The notes under the pieces were generated by a model, which was not told the DNA's origin, did no database searches, and saw only the letters and a program-made list of their open reading frames with translations. DNA of 64,000 nucleotides, from contig NC_068938.1 of assembly GCF_016801865.2 (NCBI RefSeq), positions 10,788,520 through 10,852,519 on the forward strand, written 5' to 3'. Numbering within the stretch: the stretch's first letter is position 1; the number at the start of each line of letters is the position of its first letter. Positions 45,166-56,600 of the stretch are shown here, piece after piece. The DNA is from Culex pipiens pallens (Eukaryota > Arthropoda > Insecta > Diptera > Culicidae). Position numbers and translations under genes: made by a program.

Positions 45166-45905
45166 AATGTTAGGGGTAACTTGATCCCCCTTTCAACATT
45201 TTAAAGAAATCTTAAGCAAAATGTTTCTTATTCATCCAAACTTTTAATTTTCTATAAGTTACAGAAATTTCACATTAAACCTGTACGTTTGTGTTCAAAA
45301 TATAACAAGTTTAGCATGCAAAGTATTTAAAAACTTTAAATTTTCTTTTTTAGACCAAAATTGAGCATGTTTACAAAAGCTGGTAATTTTTATTTACAAA
45401 ACTTTTGAAAAATGGTTCAAACTGTAGTAAGTTATGTACAAATATACTAAAGGAAACTATGTACGAAAACCCAGCCCAATTATTTAATCTTGAAGCTAAT
45501 TCCAGTGACTGTAAAAATGCAGGGATCAAGTCTCCCTAAACGCACTTTTTTAAACAATTGATTGTAAAAATAGTATGATGATAAATTTAACGTCAAAAAC
45601 GTAAGGGTTATGGAGTTGATTTGTTTATCAAACAATTCATGTATAAACAATATTTTTTTGAATATTTTTTGAGTGTTTTCTATACTAAAAAGATCTCTTG
45701 AAAGTTTTTTGGAGCACTTTTTAGAAAAATGTGTGTAACTCTATCTAAACATTTTTTAATTTTTTTCTTTGTTTTCTACAATGAGTTTTAGTCAATTTCG
45801 CACAACTTTCTAGAACAAAGCTAATTGTTTTACCCACATGCTGACGAGATACAGGCTTGGGATCAAGTGTCCCCGGGGATCAAGTCTCCCCACTCTCCCC
45901 TAAAC
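45166..45905. mobile_element. Element bounded by inverted TTAGGGG...CTTGATCCCC ends
   Basis: Left TTAGGGGTAACTTGATCCCC; right GGGGATCAAGTCTCCCCACTCTCCCCTAA, an inverted match with a 9-bp length difference. Internal copies of GGGATCAAGT occur near 45532 and 45860. It is AT-rich and non-coding inside. Confidence 0.5.
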
Positions 45906-46144
45906 CAACAAGTGTTTTGAGTAAGATTTCATTATCATAAAATCATAACTTCTCTATCGACTCAAAAATTGTGACTCAAAAATTGTCCCCTAAAACATTT
46001 TTTTTAAATTTCAGAATACGCACTTTTTTAATGGAATGCTGCCAACATTGTATGGAGACTATGTAAGTGATGAGGGCTACTCAGAAAAAAGGTACACGGA
46101 AAAAATGCAGTCTTTTAAGAGCGAGTTTTTCACCGATGTGAAAC

Positions 46145-48375
46145 AGGTCGTATCGAGGTGCTCCGATTTGGATGAAACTTTCAGCGTTTGTTTGTCTATG
46201 CATGAGATGAACTCATGCCAAATATGAGCCCTCTACGACAAAGGGAAGTGGGGTAAAACGGGCATTGAAGTTTGAGGTCCAAAACACATGAAAAATCTTA
46301 AAACTGCTCGCATTTCCGTAAAACTTCATCAATTCCAACTCTCTTAGATGCATTCGAAAGGTCTTTTGAAGCCCTTCAAAATGTGCTATAGACATCCAGA
46401 ATTGGTTTGACTTTTTCTCATAGCTTTTGCAAATTACAGTTAAAAATTGATTTTTTTAAAACCTTAATAACATTTGGCAACAGCCTCAAACACCCATACT
46501 CCCATAGGTCAAAAGTTAGGGCATTTCATGGACTATAAGCCTACGGTATTAACTTTTTGGCCAATCGCAGTTTTTCTCATAGTTTTTCGATTTTTCTAGA
46601 ACAAACATTTTACAACGTTAGTTTTTGCCCTGTAGGCCAAGAAGACGGCACTTTTTGGTCTCAATTTTGTCATATTCGGAATCCTCGGTCAATTTCACGT
46701 AAGTTAGAAGTATTGGAGTTGTAATTTTGATTTAAAAAATAATTAAATAAAACATTTTTGAAAAAAGAAATAGATCTTATTTACCCTATGATCAATACGT
46801 CAAATGCTGTATCAAGTAGGCGAAAACTTGTTTACCCCTAATCCGACAAAATTCTAAATAATATTTTAATTAATTCTAAATGCATTTTTTTCCAATCAAA
46901 TTCAAAATTCTAACACCTCAATCTAATGTAAAATTTTCTGAGGATTCCGAATATGTCAAAATTGAGACCAAAAAGTGCCGCTATGGAGGCCTACAGAGCA
47001 AAAACTAACGTTGTAAAATGTTTGTTCTAGAAAAATCGAAAAACTATGAGAAAAACTGCGATTGGCCAAAAAGTTAATACCGTAGGCTTATAGTCCATGA
47101 AATTCCCTAACTTTTTACCTATGGGAGTATGGGTGTTGGAGGCTGTTGCCAAAAGTTATTAAGGTTTTAAAAAAATCAATTTTTAACAGTAATTTGCAAA
47201 AGCTAGCATGAGCATGAGCATGAGCATGAGCATGGTTGACTGCCAATGAGCTGCTACTCCGTTATTGACAGATCAGCTGAAGTTAAACAATGAATCAAAA
47301 ATGATCAGTGGGAGCCAACCATCCGTTCACTGTTTAACCCCTGAAGACCCCGACTTTATTAGTCAATACCGGCGCCCTCCCAAGAAGCCTGCAGTTCAAC
47401 AAAAGGGAGGAATGTTAGTCCGATAGTTGAAGTTGCAGACTCATCAAGCACATAGTTTTTCGCTATATACTTGTTGATACCGCTTGAGACCGTTGAATCC
47501 ACAGCATCTCCTTCAAGCATCACGTGATTATTTTTTTTTGGGTTAGTAGGATAAGGTATTGGCTTTTCGATGCCTCCCGAGCTACGATGCTATGGGGAGG
47601 ACTTTCATAACAAACCCGTCGGCGAGCCTTCCGAGCAACGATGCTATGGGAAGGTCTTTCTAATTAGCACACCAAAACACTCGCGCACAGGTATTTAAAT
47701 ACTGAATAAATGTAATTTTTCATCACGATTACACAGACGATATTGATGATATAGGAAGGACTTTTTTACAGTCATTTACAGTAATACTTAAACTTATTTT
47801 AATGCAACAATTCACACGACGTCGTGCCTCCCGATCAACGATGATGTAGGAAGGACTTGAGCAAGCCAACCAGGATGAAACACGAAATAAAATTCTCTTC
47901 TTTTCACACACAATGCCACATAATTGACCGCGCGTCACCACCCAACAAATTGAACTGATTTTCTTCTGCTTGTGGGCAAGCCAACCAGGATGGAACACGA
48001 AATAAAATTCTTTTCTTTTCACACACAATGCCACATAATTAACCGCGCGTCACCACCCAACAAATTGAACTCATTTAACAGTAATTTGCAAAAGCTATGA
48101 GAAAAAGTCAAACCAATCCTGGATGTCTATAGCACATTTTGAAGGGCTTCAAAAGACCTTTCGAATGCATCTAAGAGAGTAGGAATTGATGAAGTTTTAC
48201 GGAAATGCGAGCAATTTTAAGAATTTTCATGTGTTTTGGACCTCAAACTTCAATGCCCGTTTTACCCCACTTCCCTTTATCGTAGAGGGCTCATATTTGG
48301 CATGAGTTCATCTCATGCATAGACAAACAAACGCTGAAAGTTTCATCCAAATCGGAGCAACTCGATACGACCTCT
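46145..48375. mobile_element. Large fold-back element (about 0.6-kb arms) with nested retroposon
   Basis: The left arm (46145-46735) is mirrored at about 46930-47205 and 48074-48375. Shared blocks include GGTCGTATCGAG, TTGGATGAAACTTTCAGCG, GGGGTAAAACGGGCATTGAAG, ATGTGCTATAGACATCC and GCACTTTTTGGTCTCAATTT. The centre is near 46830. The right arm is split by the 868-bp insertion 47206-48073. An open frame at 46036-46227 is part of the arm. Confidence 0.87.
47206..48073 (-). mobile_element. 868-bp retroposon with 24-bp TSD and hexamer tail
   Basis: TTTAACAGTAATTTGCAAAA plus GCTA occurs at 47182-47205 and 48074-48097. The left end is GCATGA repeated about four times, so on the minus strand the 3' tail is (TCATGC)n. 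The other end has two tandem copies of a roughly 119-bp unit (about 47852-48073; AAGCCAACCAGGATG, CGCGCGTCACCACCCAAC). The interior has three imperfect ACGATGCTATGGGxAGG repeats. No reverse transcriptase is present. Confidence 0.82.
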
Positions 48376-48740
48376 AGAACAAACCGAGCAGAATCTACAA
48401 ATACTGCCTCTTAAATGGCCCTTTTTCACAAACAAAAATTTTCGTATTTTCAATGGCTTCTTTGATCCTCCACAGCGCTTGAGCCAAATAAAAAAAATGC
48501 ACAAATGCGATTTTGTAAAAAATTGCTCAACTGTAAAAAATGATACGCCCTTTTCCTCATCTTTTTCAAATTTGATAAATAAAAGTTTTGATCTGGCAAC
48601 ACTTTGATAATATTTTATGTAGAATTTATTGACAATTTTTATGCCGGATATTATTAACTTCGATGATATTTTTTATGAAGCCACTGTTTTGGTATCCATT
48701 TGACTGTTTCGATATGTTATAAATTTCGATGATCTGGAAC

Positions 48741-48896
48741 ACAGAAAAAAGTCAATTCCCGTAATAGTGAATTGTGAATAGTGAATTGTGTTCATGAACC
48801 ACGAAATGCACCATACTCATGAATGCCTTCGTGGTTCTCAAATTCATGAACACAATCCACAATTTCGAGAATTGACTTTTTTCCGTAAACACTGTC
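48741..48896. mobile_element. Hairpin MITE, family M-2, copy 2
   Basis: Ends ACAGAAAAAAGTCAATTCCC / GAATTGACTTTTTTCCGT, central GCACCATACTCATGAATG and mirrored GTTCATGAACCACGAA/TTCGTGGTTCTC. Same family as 16330-16476. Confidence 0.72.
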
Positions 48897-48980
48897 GCGA
48901 GATATCGAGAGTTTCAATGACTACTTTCAACTTTTTAAGGCTTAACGTGAAATTTGGCTCACCTTATTATATTTATTATT

Positions 48981-49300
48981 ACAGTCTAGACTCGTTATCC
49001 GAAGGACATTTAAAAAAAAAAAATATTTCAGATAATCGAATTTTCGGATAATTGAGTATAAAAAAAAAAACTTATCTTATTTTTGATTGTCGAGGCCCTC
49101 AATCTACGCTAAAGTGATTCAGAATGTTTACATTCATGATGGCGACCAAAATGGATGTGATGAAAATTTAAAAAAATTGTAACTTAATTGGCAATCGACT
49201 ATTTCTATTTGGCTACATGTGGTCAAGAAGTTAAAATTTAATTTTAAAGGTATAAAAAAAAATGTTTTTTTTTTAAATGTTCATGATTTGATTACGCGAT
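48981..49300. mobile_element. Truncated pogo/Tc1-type MITE
   Basis: The left end CAGTCTAGACTCGTTATCCG matches the end of the complete copy at 52241. Interior AAAGTGATTCAGAATGTTTAC and ATGGCGACCAAAATGG also match (52330-52380). The right end is not found. Further isolated ends of the family lie near 49841 and 56290. Confidence 0.6.
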
Positions 49301-49496
49301 TATGCATTCAAACCTTCAAATAATCGCAAGGACAAACGAACTTTGCACCCAGAACTGGACATCGGCATACGAGAGGATAAAGAGCACGATTCGGTAGTAA
49401 AATGGTACTGTGTGCTGACTGAGAGGATAAATCCCGAAATTACCGAGAGTACTTTACTCATGGGTTCATCTTCAAAAAAAGTTCATCTATCAAAAA

Positions 49497-49600
49497 ATAA
49501 ATAAATAAATAAATAAAAGGTGGCGGTACCGAGACTCGAACCCAAGACCTTCGACATGTTGAACCGTGCCTTTGCCGTATGGGCCACCATGGTTCGGTGA
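49497..49600 (-). mobile_element. tRNA-derived SINE fragment with AAAT-type tail
   Basis: On the minus strand GGTGGCCCATACGGCAAAGG, an A-box-like start, is followed by the B box GGGTTCGAGTCTCGG and a tail (TTTATT)n seen on plus as AAATAAATAAATAAA. It is too degenerate to be a functional tRNA. Elements around it (49340-49745) end in CACCCA-type motifs without a clear duplication. Confidence 0.55.
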
Positions 49601-49989
49601 CTAAGTGGCGGTCATTTGCCACTTAATAGAATGAACTGTTCCAATGAACGAATGAACACGCGAGAGGAATATACTCTCGCAAAATAGCACTTTCCTCACG
49701 TTTCTTTTCGTGAGGACTATCCCCTCGTTCTTTAACTTTGGGTGTAGAAATATTTACTACTTAGTTAGTGTGCGTTCAGCAATTGTTACAAATCACAAAA
49801 TTACTTTTCAATATTGGATTGAGTTTAATAAAAAATAATACAGTCCAGGTCCAGACTCGATTTTCCGAAGCCTCGATTATCCTAAATTTCGATTATCCAT
49901 GGATTAAAAGTAGTATAACTTTTTCATGTTATCTAGATTATGCAAACTCAACATCGTCAAGAACATTGAATCATACTTAAAATATGACT

Positions 49990-52230
49990 AATACATAGTT
50001 TACTGACCACCTAGCTTGCTGATAACAGAGCATACAAAAAGCTTTAGTTTACGATATAAAACAGAGTCATCTTGAAAAATGTTACACCTTAGTGGTTCGA
50101 ACAGTTTCAAAATTCCCTCCAGTGTTGGCGTAGAGCACGCGTGCTCGGAAAGAAAGGTAAAAGTCGACACAGAGAACGACTTGATTAGTATTCTAGAGAT
50201 AAGCTATCTCAGCCTGTCACATCACTCCAGTGCGAAACTAGGCCCAAGTGGGACAATTAGAACGCCTGCTTTGCGACTGATAGAAGAATTAAGCTCAATT
50301 CGCGTGAACTAAGCGCTGCTCATAAAAGTGACGAAAAAAACAGTGCCGTCAAACCCCGTTCCGGACTGGCTGGTTTGATGGTCGTCCAATATAGTTCGCG
50401 TGTGTTCCGTCCAAATTGCACTTGTTGATCGTCGTTTCCGTCTGTACAGTCACTTTTTTATTCGGTCTTGCCCCAAACGGCTGGCTAGACACAGAGAGTG
50501 TTGAATGAACTTTGCATTGGCGAATGGAGACATCGTGTAACTAGAGAGAGGGAACGCTGGTGTTGGTGTGCTGAAACCGATTGAGAATATTTAATACGGG
50601 CTCTTGGACTGGTTCCAAGAACGTACGGAAGAAGCTTTGCAAAAACCAGACTTGCTTTCTCTTGGTCATGGAGCATAAATCATATCTGTAGAACGATAGT
50701 AGAAGCAGAAAAATGAGAAAACTTTATTAAGCTTTACTGGGTCATGCTTCTAGTTGGTAATTTGCAGTCTCCCCAGGAGGAGTTCGTCTTCGGTTGAAGA
50801 ACACGAACATGGCTTCTGCACCACATCCTGTCTGTGTTCGTGCAGCAGACACATCCGACGAGTGTTGTAGGAGTGATACCACAACTACTGTAAAGACGCC
50901 GAAGACCGTCTAGTCGTCGATTGTCGTTCAATATCCAGCCGTTAGCCACAGCTTCTGTGGATGAGGTACTGAATTGCAAAAAAAAGCCCCAAAGGTGAAC
51001 GGCTGTACTTGAACTCAACAGAGCACCGAGAGCAGTGCAGAAATTCAGTCAGTCGGGAAGTGGTTCCATTAAATCTGGAGGAAAGGGGTGACTTCTACTC
51101 TCCAAGTTATGCCTCTCACACTCTCTAGGAGTTCTAGTACGGCGAGCAATGGATTAAGGATTACGTTGGGTGTAGTGAGTAATTAAACGACAGATTTAAC
51201 GCCCTCTGCCGTCGCGGATATGATGAGGGAGAAGCAGAAGAATGCGGAGAACATGTGGCGCCAAGCCGCGACCAGTTGGGGCAGGTTAGTGACCCACGAA
51301 GATGGCAATCTCTCTCTCTCTGTGTTGCATTCCGTGCGTGTGTTTATGACTTGCAGCACAGAAACTCATGAAGGATGTAATTTAATTCGAAGCAGGTTGA
51401 AGAATTCAACAAATTGGCATGCAATTTAAAACATTCGATTATAACTTTGAAGCTGGTCAAAAATAGCACCTTCAAACCAGTTTTAATTTATGGTTCCAAA
51501 TCGTTAAGTTTTGATATTGGTTTTTTGTTGTTGATACCTGGCTCTGGTCACGTAACGGAGTCCAGACCAACGAAAGTTTATTTTGACGGTTTCCACGCAC
51601 GTCTGTTGGGGTATCATCATGACTTGCGGAAATATCGTGGAAAAGGAGTTTTGCGAACGATTCATGCTTGCATTGCTACTGGAATGGAATGATGAATGAT
51701 TGATGCAGCATGTGAATGCAACTGGAAATTTGTTTGTTATGACGTAATGCCATTAGTTCTCAACTTTAAATAAAACAAAACGTTTAAATTAAAAGTTAAA
51801 AAGATTTTGTCCTTGTAAAAATGGTCCATAAACCAAATCAAAAAGATATTTTCAGCAAACTTAAAAATTTGAACGAAACCGATTCAAAATACATTTCTTT
51901 GCACTGCTTTTAGATGTAAGGCATGCATGTGCTTATTCTATAATTTATGAAATTTTATCAAATTGTATGATTCAAACAGCACAAAAATCTCTTAAAATAT
52001 TGTGTTCTTGAGTGCTGATATATTTTTAAAATAAATAATTATAGCTAATTGTTATCGTGTAGAATGTACTTTGAATTTTTTCTTCAAAATTCAAATATTT
52101 ATTTTTTTATTTTTTTTCGTTTCCCCCATTAAACTTGATGGACATAAAAAAATCAGCGGCCTTATTTTAAATAAAATTTATATAAATCATGTGGTAGGTT
52201 TTGACGACATAGCCCATTTATAATGGATTT
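49990..52230. other. No gene recognised; mixed-composition DNA
   Basis: 50080-51700 is less AT-rich and has several both-strand open frames of 60-95 codons (largest 50734-51018 minus). None has a family signature or paired splice sites I can defend. 51700-52230 is AT-rich. Confidence 0.4.
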
Positions 52231-52240
52231 TTGTTAAATA

Positions 52241-52475
52241 CAGTCCAAACTCGATTATCCGAAGGCCTTGGCAAAATTTCACTTCGTATAATCGAAACAC
52301 ATTTTTTTTTCGATGTCTTTTTGTATTGTTGTTGCAGTGATTCAGAATTTTAAAATCCAAGATGGCGGCCAAAATGGTGGTAAGGAAAAATTTAAAATAT
52401 ACATTTTTTTATTTAAAAGACAACCAAACATTAAAATTTGACAAAAATAGGTTCGGAATTATCGAGTCTGGACTG
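52241..52475. mobile_element. 235-bp pogo/Tc1-type MITE with TA target site
   Basis: CAGTCCAAACTCGATTATCC at the left and GGTTCGGAATTATCGAGTCT...GACTG at the right are inverted repeats of about 25 bp. TA occurs at 52239-52240 and 52476-52477. CAGT termini with TA duplication fit pogo-type elements. Non-coding. Confidence 0.8.
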
Positions 52476-52479
52476 TATA

Positions 52480-55340
52480 AAAGTAACACAGAAATCCTGA
52501 TTTTGACTCAAGGTTTACTATTACATTTTTAGACAAGGCTTTGAAGTCCCCCGTGAATGAACCCATTATTATTTAAATTATTTAAAAATATTTAGAGGCA
52601 TAGTCTGGGAAAGTTAAAAATTTTCTGCATACCTATTTTTACACATAATATAGAAAATATTAGTGAAAAACAGCTTATGTTGACCCCTGAAAAACTGACA
52701 TTTTTTTAAACATTGGCAAAGTCACATAAAACAAATTAAACTTCCAACCATACAATTTTCAAAATTTTTAAGAGTTCTTCTTCCCAATCCTTTTTAAAGA
52801 TCAGAAATCGGTTGAAAATTGATTTTTGGCGATTTTTTTTTAAATCGAAGCACGTCTAGAGGCGGTGTTGGGTTGTAGAGGGTTAAGTCAGTGAGCAAGA
52901 GAGCAATTCTCTTGTCTTCAAGCTTCAAACAGTTCTCTTTAACTGCAGTGCAATTATGGTATCATTTTATGGAATGAATGTTGTTTTATTTGTTTAATTA
53001 GGCCATTGAAAATTTTATTTGAAGCTTTATCTCCCCCCCCCCTCCCCTTCCTGTTAAAAATCTCCACACAATTCAAAGGACAAAATATAATTACAAGAAG
53101 AAATAAATTTGCATTGAAAAATACTTGTAGAATCGATTTAATGACGTCTATTTTTCGCTCTCCCATTGATTTTGACCAGGGGCAAAGAACAAAAACTTTT
53201 TTACATTTTTTACAATCAATTTATTTCTCTCTAGTTAGGTTAAAAAGTATTACTTTTCATCAAAGTACTGAAAAAATCAACTTTTTAGCACTCAAATGAG
53301 CGTTATGATGAATATTTCATCACTCTTATTTTGTTCATGATAAGTAGGCCACTGATGGAAAAAGAAATTCGAAGCTGTCCACATAACATGTTCCCATAGT
53401 GAGCGAATTTTCTAATTTGAAATTTCATTGATGTTAATAACTTTGACGTAGTTGAGAGAAAATGCAGTCTTCCAGTTTGCCATTACAAATCTTTATATAT
53501 GTTTTCAAACTAACTATGAAGAAGTTAGAAATTTTAAGAAAAAATGGATAAACATCTTTTGATCAAGAATCCAATTCACCATGAATTTCAAACCCAACCG
53601 GTCCAGTTGAATCCAAATATTTCCGACTTTATGGTCACGCGATCTCCCTTGACGCAACGACGTCCTTCAATACCTCACCTCACACTCAAGATCTCCTTGT
53701 CCCTCTTCATCACACTACGTAGGTGGTGATGGCGAGGGTTGGCAATCATTAAAATCACAATCGAGTTTATTACCTCCTTGAGCGGCGTCCAAACACTTTA
53801 TTCGCGATCATCTTCTCTCATCGCCGCGCCACTTCACGGGGTCATTACGGGGGGAATTTGAAAATAAACAACCCGCAAGTTATGACAACAGGAGAGCTTG
53901 AAGGTGGATCGGTGTGCACCTGCGGAGGATTTTGAAAGGGTCAACACCTTGACGTGCGCGCTTCATACTGCATTCCACCGGATTTAGCTGGAGATTGCGG
54001 ATGGATGCGCTCCCCTATGAAGACACGCAGTAATAATAGTACCGAGCACGCGTCGCGTTGCACTGCGGTTTATAGAAATGTGGGTTTTAAAAATAAAACA
54101 CCCGGCTTGAGTTCGATCTGTATGCACAGTATCACCCTTCCCATTCCATATTTATACTTCTGTATACTGGATTGGAAGAAACAGCGAAATATAAGCTGCT
54201 GGTATAAGTTCAGGTTTGTTTTGTTTACTAGTCGGCGAATGTCGATCTGCTAGTAGCGGCGCAGCTACTGGAACTAATGTGGAATGTAGGTGAAGTTGAT
54301 GGCCCCGATCATGGGTCAGATCTTTGGCAGCACCACCATTGATGCAGCCGTTGAACTCTCTTCAGGAAGAAGGCAATAACCCAAAGAAGTTTGTGAATGG
54401 CACTGGGTCTTTGTCCGGAATCACAAAGCTTGGTGTGAATGACTCTTCAGGTTGTGAGCACACTTACCTCGCGACGTAGAATCGTTTGTTATCCTTCATC
54501 TTGGATTTGGCACTTGGGGGTTCGGGTTGTAGGTTAAGGGTTAACTATAGCTTGCCGGTATCAACGCTGGAAGGCAAACAACCTAATTTGCGACAACAAC
54601 GACGTTGGTGCCATTGACTGACGCGTATAGCAAACAAGATTACGGACTCTTTTCGCTGTTGATTGTGCGTCCTTTGAAGAGTCTCTCGAAGATCTCTCTA
54701 TCACTATCATCAGCCGGGTGATTTGTCCCGAGACTCGAACAACACCAAAGTGCGACACTACATCCCATCGGCGGGTATTCCAGCGGGAAGTCGGATTCGG
54801 CACAAGTCCCCTGATATCACAGCTGCTACTGTTTGCTCGTGCACCAACGGAATTATGTGTTTGCAGAGGGGGAAAAAACTTGAAAAGGATATGACACAAG
54901 GATTCACTGGAATATGTCTTGTGTGTGCTTGTGCCGGATCCTTCAGGCAACTTGGTGACACAATTTCTTTTTCAGCCCGCTTTGCTCCACTGAAACAAAG
55001 TATCAACTTTTTCGCAATAATCGCACAGCTTTTCGCTCAAATCAATCCAATTCGGGCTTCTTGGAGTTTGTAACTTTGTTGTTATCACTATATCACCGTC
55101 TAACAAAGAAAGGCACCATTTTCCAGAGCCGAAAATCGCCGGCACTTTCCCAAGACGAAAAAATAAGAAAACTCAGCAAAAACTTTTCCCCCCTCTAATC
55201 ACCACACAGAAGAAACAATGAAAAATTTAGGGTGGGTGGAAAACCCCGGAAAAGTAGTAATAGAGTGATAGGAAAAAGGTCGCGCACAAGAAAGAGTGAG
55301 AGAAAATCCGCACACGACCGTTCGCGTTGAGCGTCGCGTG
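52480..55340. other. No gene recognised
   Basis: AT-rich to 53540 with a C-rich tract at 53032-53047, then mixed DNA to 55340. Open frames (for example 54561-54950 minus, 54723-55073 plus) overlap on both strands without domain support. Confidence 0.4.
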
Positions 55341-55342
55341 GC

Positions 55343-55350
55343 CAACTGAG
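55343..55350 (-). promoter_or_regulatory. Possible distal promoter (arthropod initiator TCAGTT)
   Basis: The minus strand reads CTCAGTTG within a CpG-rich 55300-55480 segment, with a C/A-rich stretch downstream and a possible donor CTGTGTG|GTGATT near 55200. A plus-strand start in the same island is equally possible (GAGTGA|GTAAGT near 55423). It could be the 5'-most Ndae1 promoter or belong to a neighbour. Confidence 0.25.
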
Positions 55351-56600
55351 CTCTCTCTGTTTGAAATCGGTCGCGACGTCGTCGGTCGACGGTGGCGGCG
55401 TCCACGAGTGTGAGTGAGTGAGTAAGTGCGCTCCCGCGTGTGTGTGTGTGGATCTTTTCTTGAAGTCGTCGGTGTCGTTGTTGTGGGGTAAGGAAGTCGG
55501 CTCCTTGTTTGTTTGTTCGGTTGTTTGGTCTGGAGGACGACGGTTTCGTCTGGACGGATCGATGGGATTTTTTTTGGGTGCGAAATATGGGTGTGTGAGA
55601 GTCGAGAGGGATGAGAGAGAAATTTCTTTTTTTTTTGCTAGAATCATGTGGGGGAGTTTGACGGAGCGAAGGAGCTGGATTATCATTTCCGGTGGAATGG
55701 ATCGGTTTGATTGATTTTTTTTGGTAACAATTTCGCGAAACTTGTTATTGCTTTGTGAAAGTTTTTAGTGCTCATTGTGTAGCAATGATCATTACTCTAA
55801 TTGAAACACCAGGCAGACGACATAATAAAATATAGTTCTTTCAAATAAGATGATTTGAGACAGACAATTTGTATCAATACCGTATTCACGTTTCAATAGG
55901 GTGAATCCGTAGATGTAAACAAGCAGCCTATCCCTTTCTTACTTAACGTGACAGCAAGTGGCGTAGACTGTTTGTTGACATCTCGAGTGAGTTTTCAAAA
56001 AGCCGTAAGAGCCACCGTGACCTCCGACATTTATATTCGTTTTTCTCCAAAATGTAACAAAATTTGATTTATTTTTAGTTTGGGGTACTTGAAAGACGTG
56101 TAAATGAACAATCGAAAGCATTTTTGAAATTGGTTTTTTTGTAAGTAGGTCGAATACCGAGGCAAAAAAGGCTTTGTTTACTATGGCTCTTGCGTCTTTT
56201 TGAAAACTAATCCGAGACATATGATAGATTATTTAATTTTTAGGTATTCTCCTTAGCAATGCCGCTTGGAAGGCATTGGAAAATCAACACAGTCTAGACT
56301 CAATTATCCAAAGTCAAGTTTGCAGTTGCTCATGAAATTTTACAAAATAATGTAAACCAAAACTACACCATTGCCTTTACACGCTTTACTGGATCACATT
56401 TTTTTCAAAACAATCTAACACCACCATCTTGGAACATGGTTCTATCCCGTCCCCATAATTAATATCCTCATAAAAAAATACATATTGAAAAAATACAAAA
56501 TTTCATTTCCAGAATGCCATTCCCCAGAACTGACCATTCTCCTGACATCCATTGCCCAGAATTAACCATTCACCAGAAAATTTTATTGATGTTGTTTAGC

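Noticed and set aside
49340..49745. CACCCA-ended element around the SINE fragment
   Set aside because: The ends match over only 6-8 bp and no target duplication is visible.
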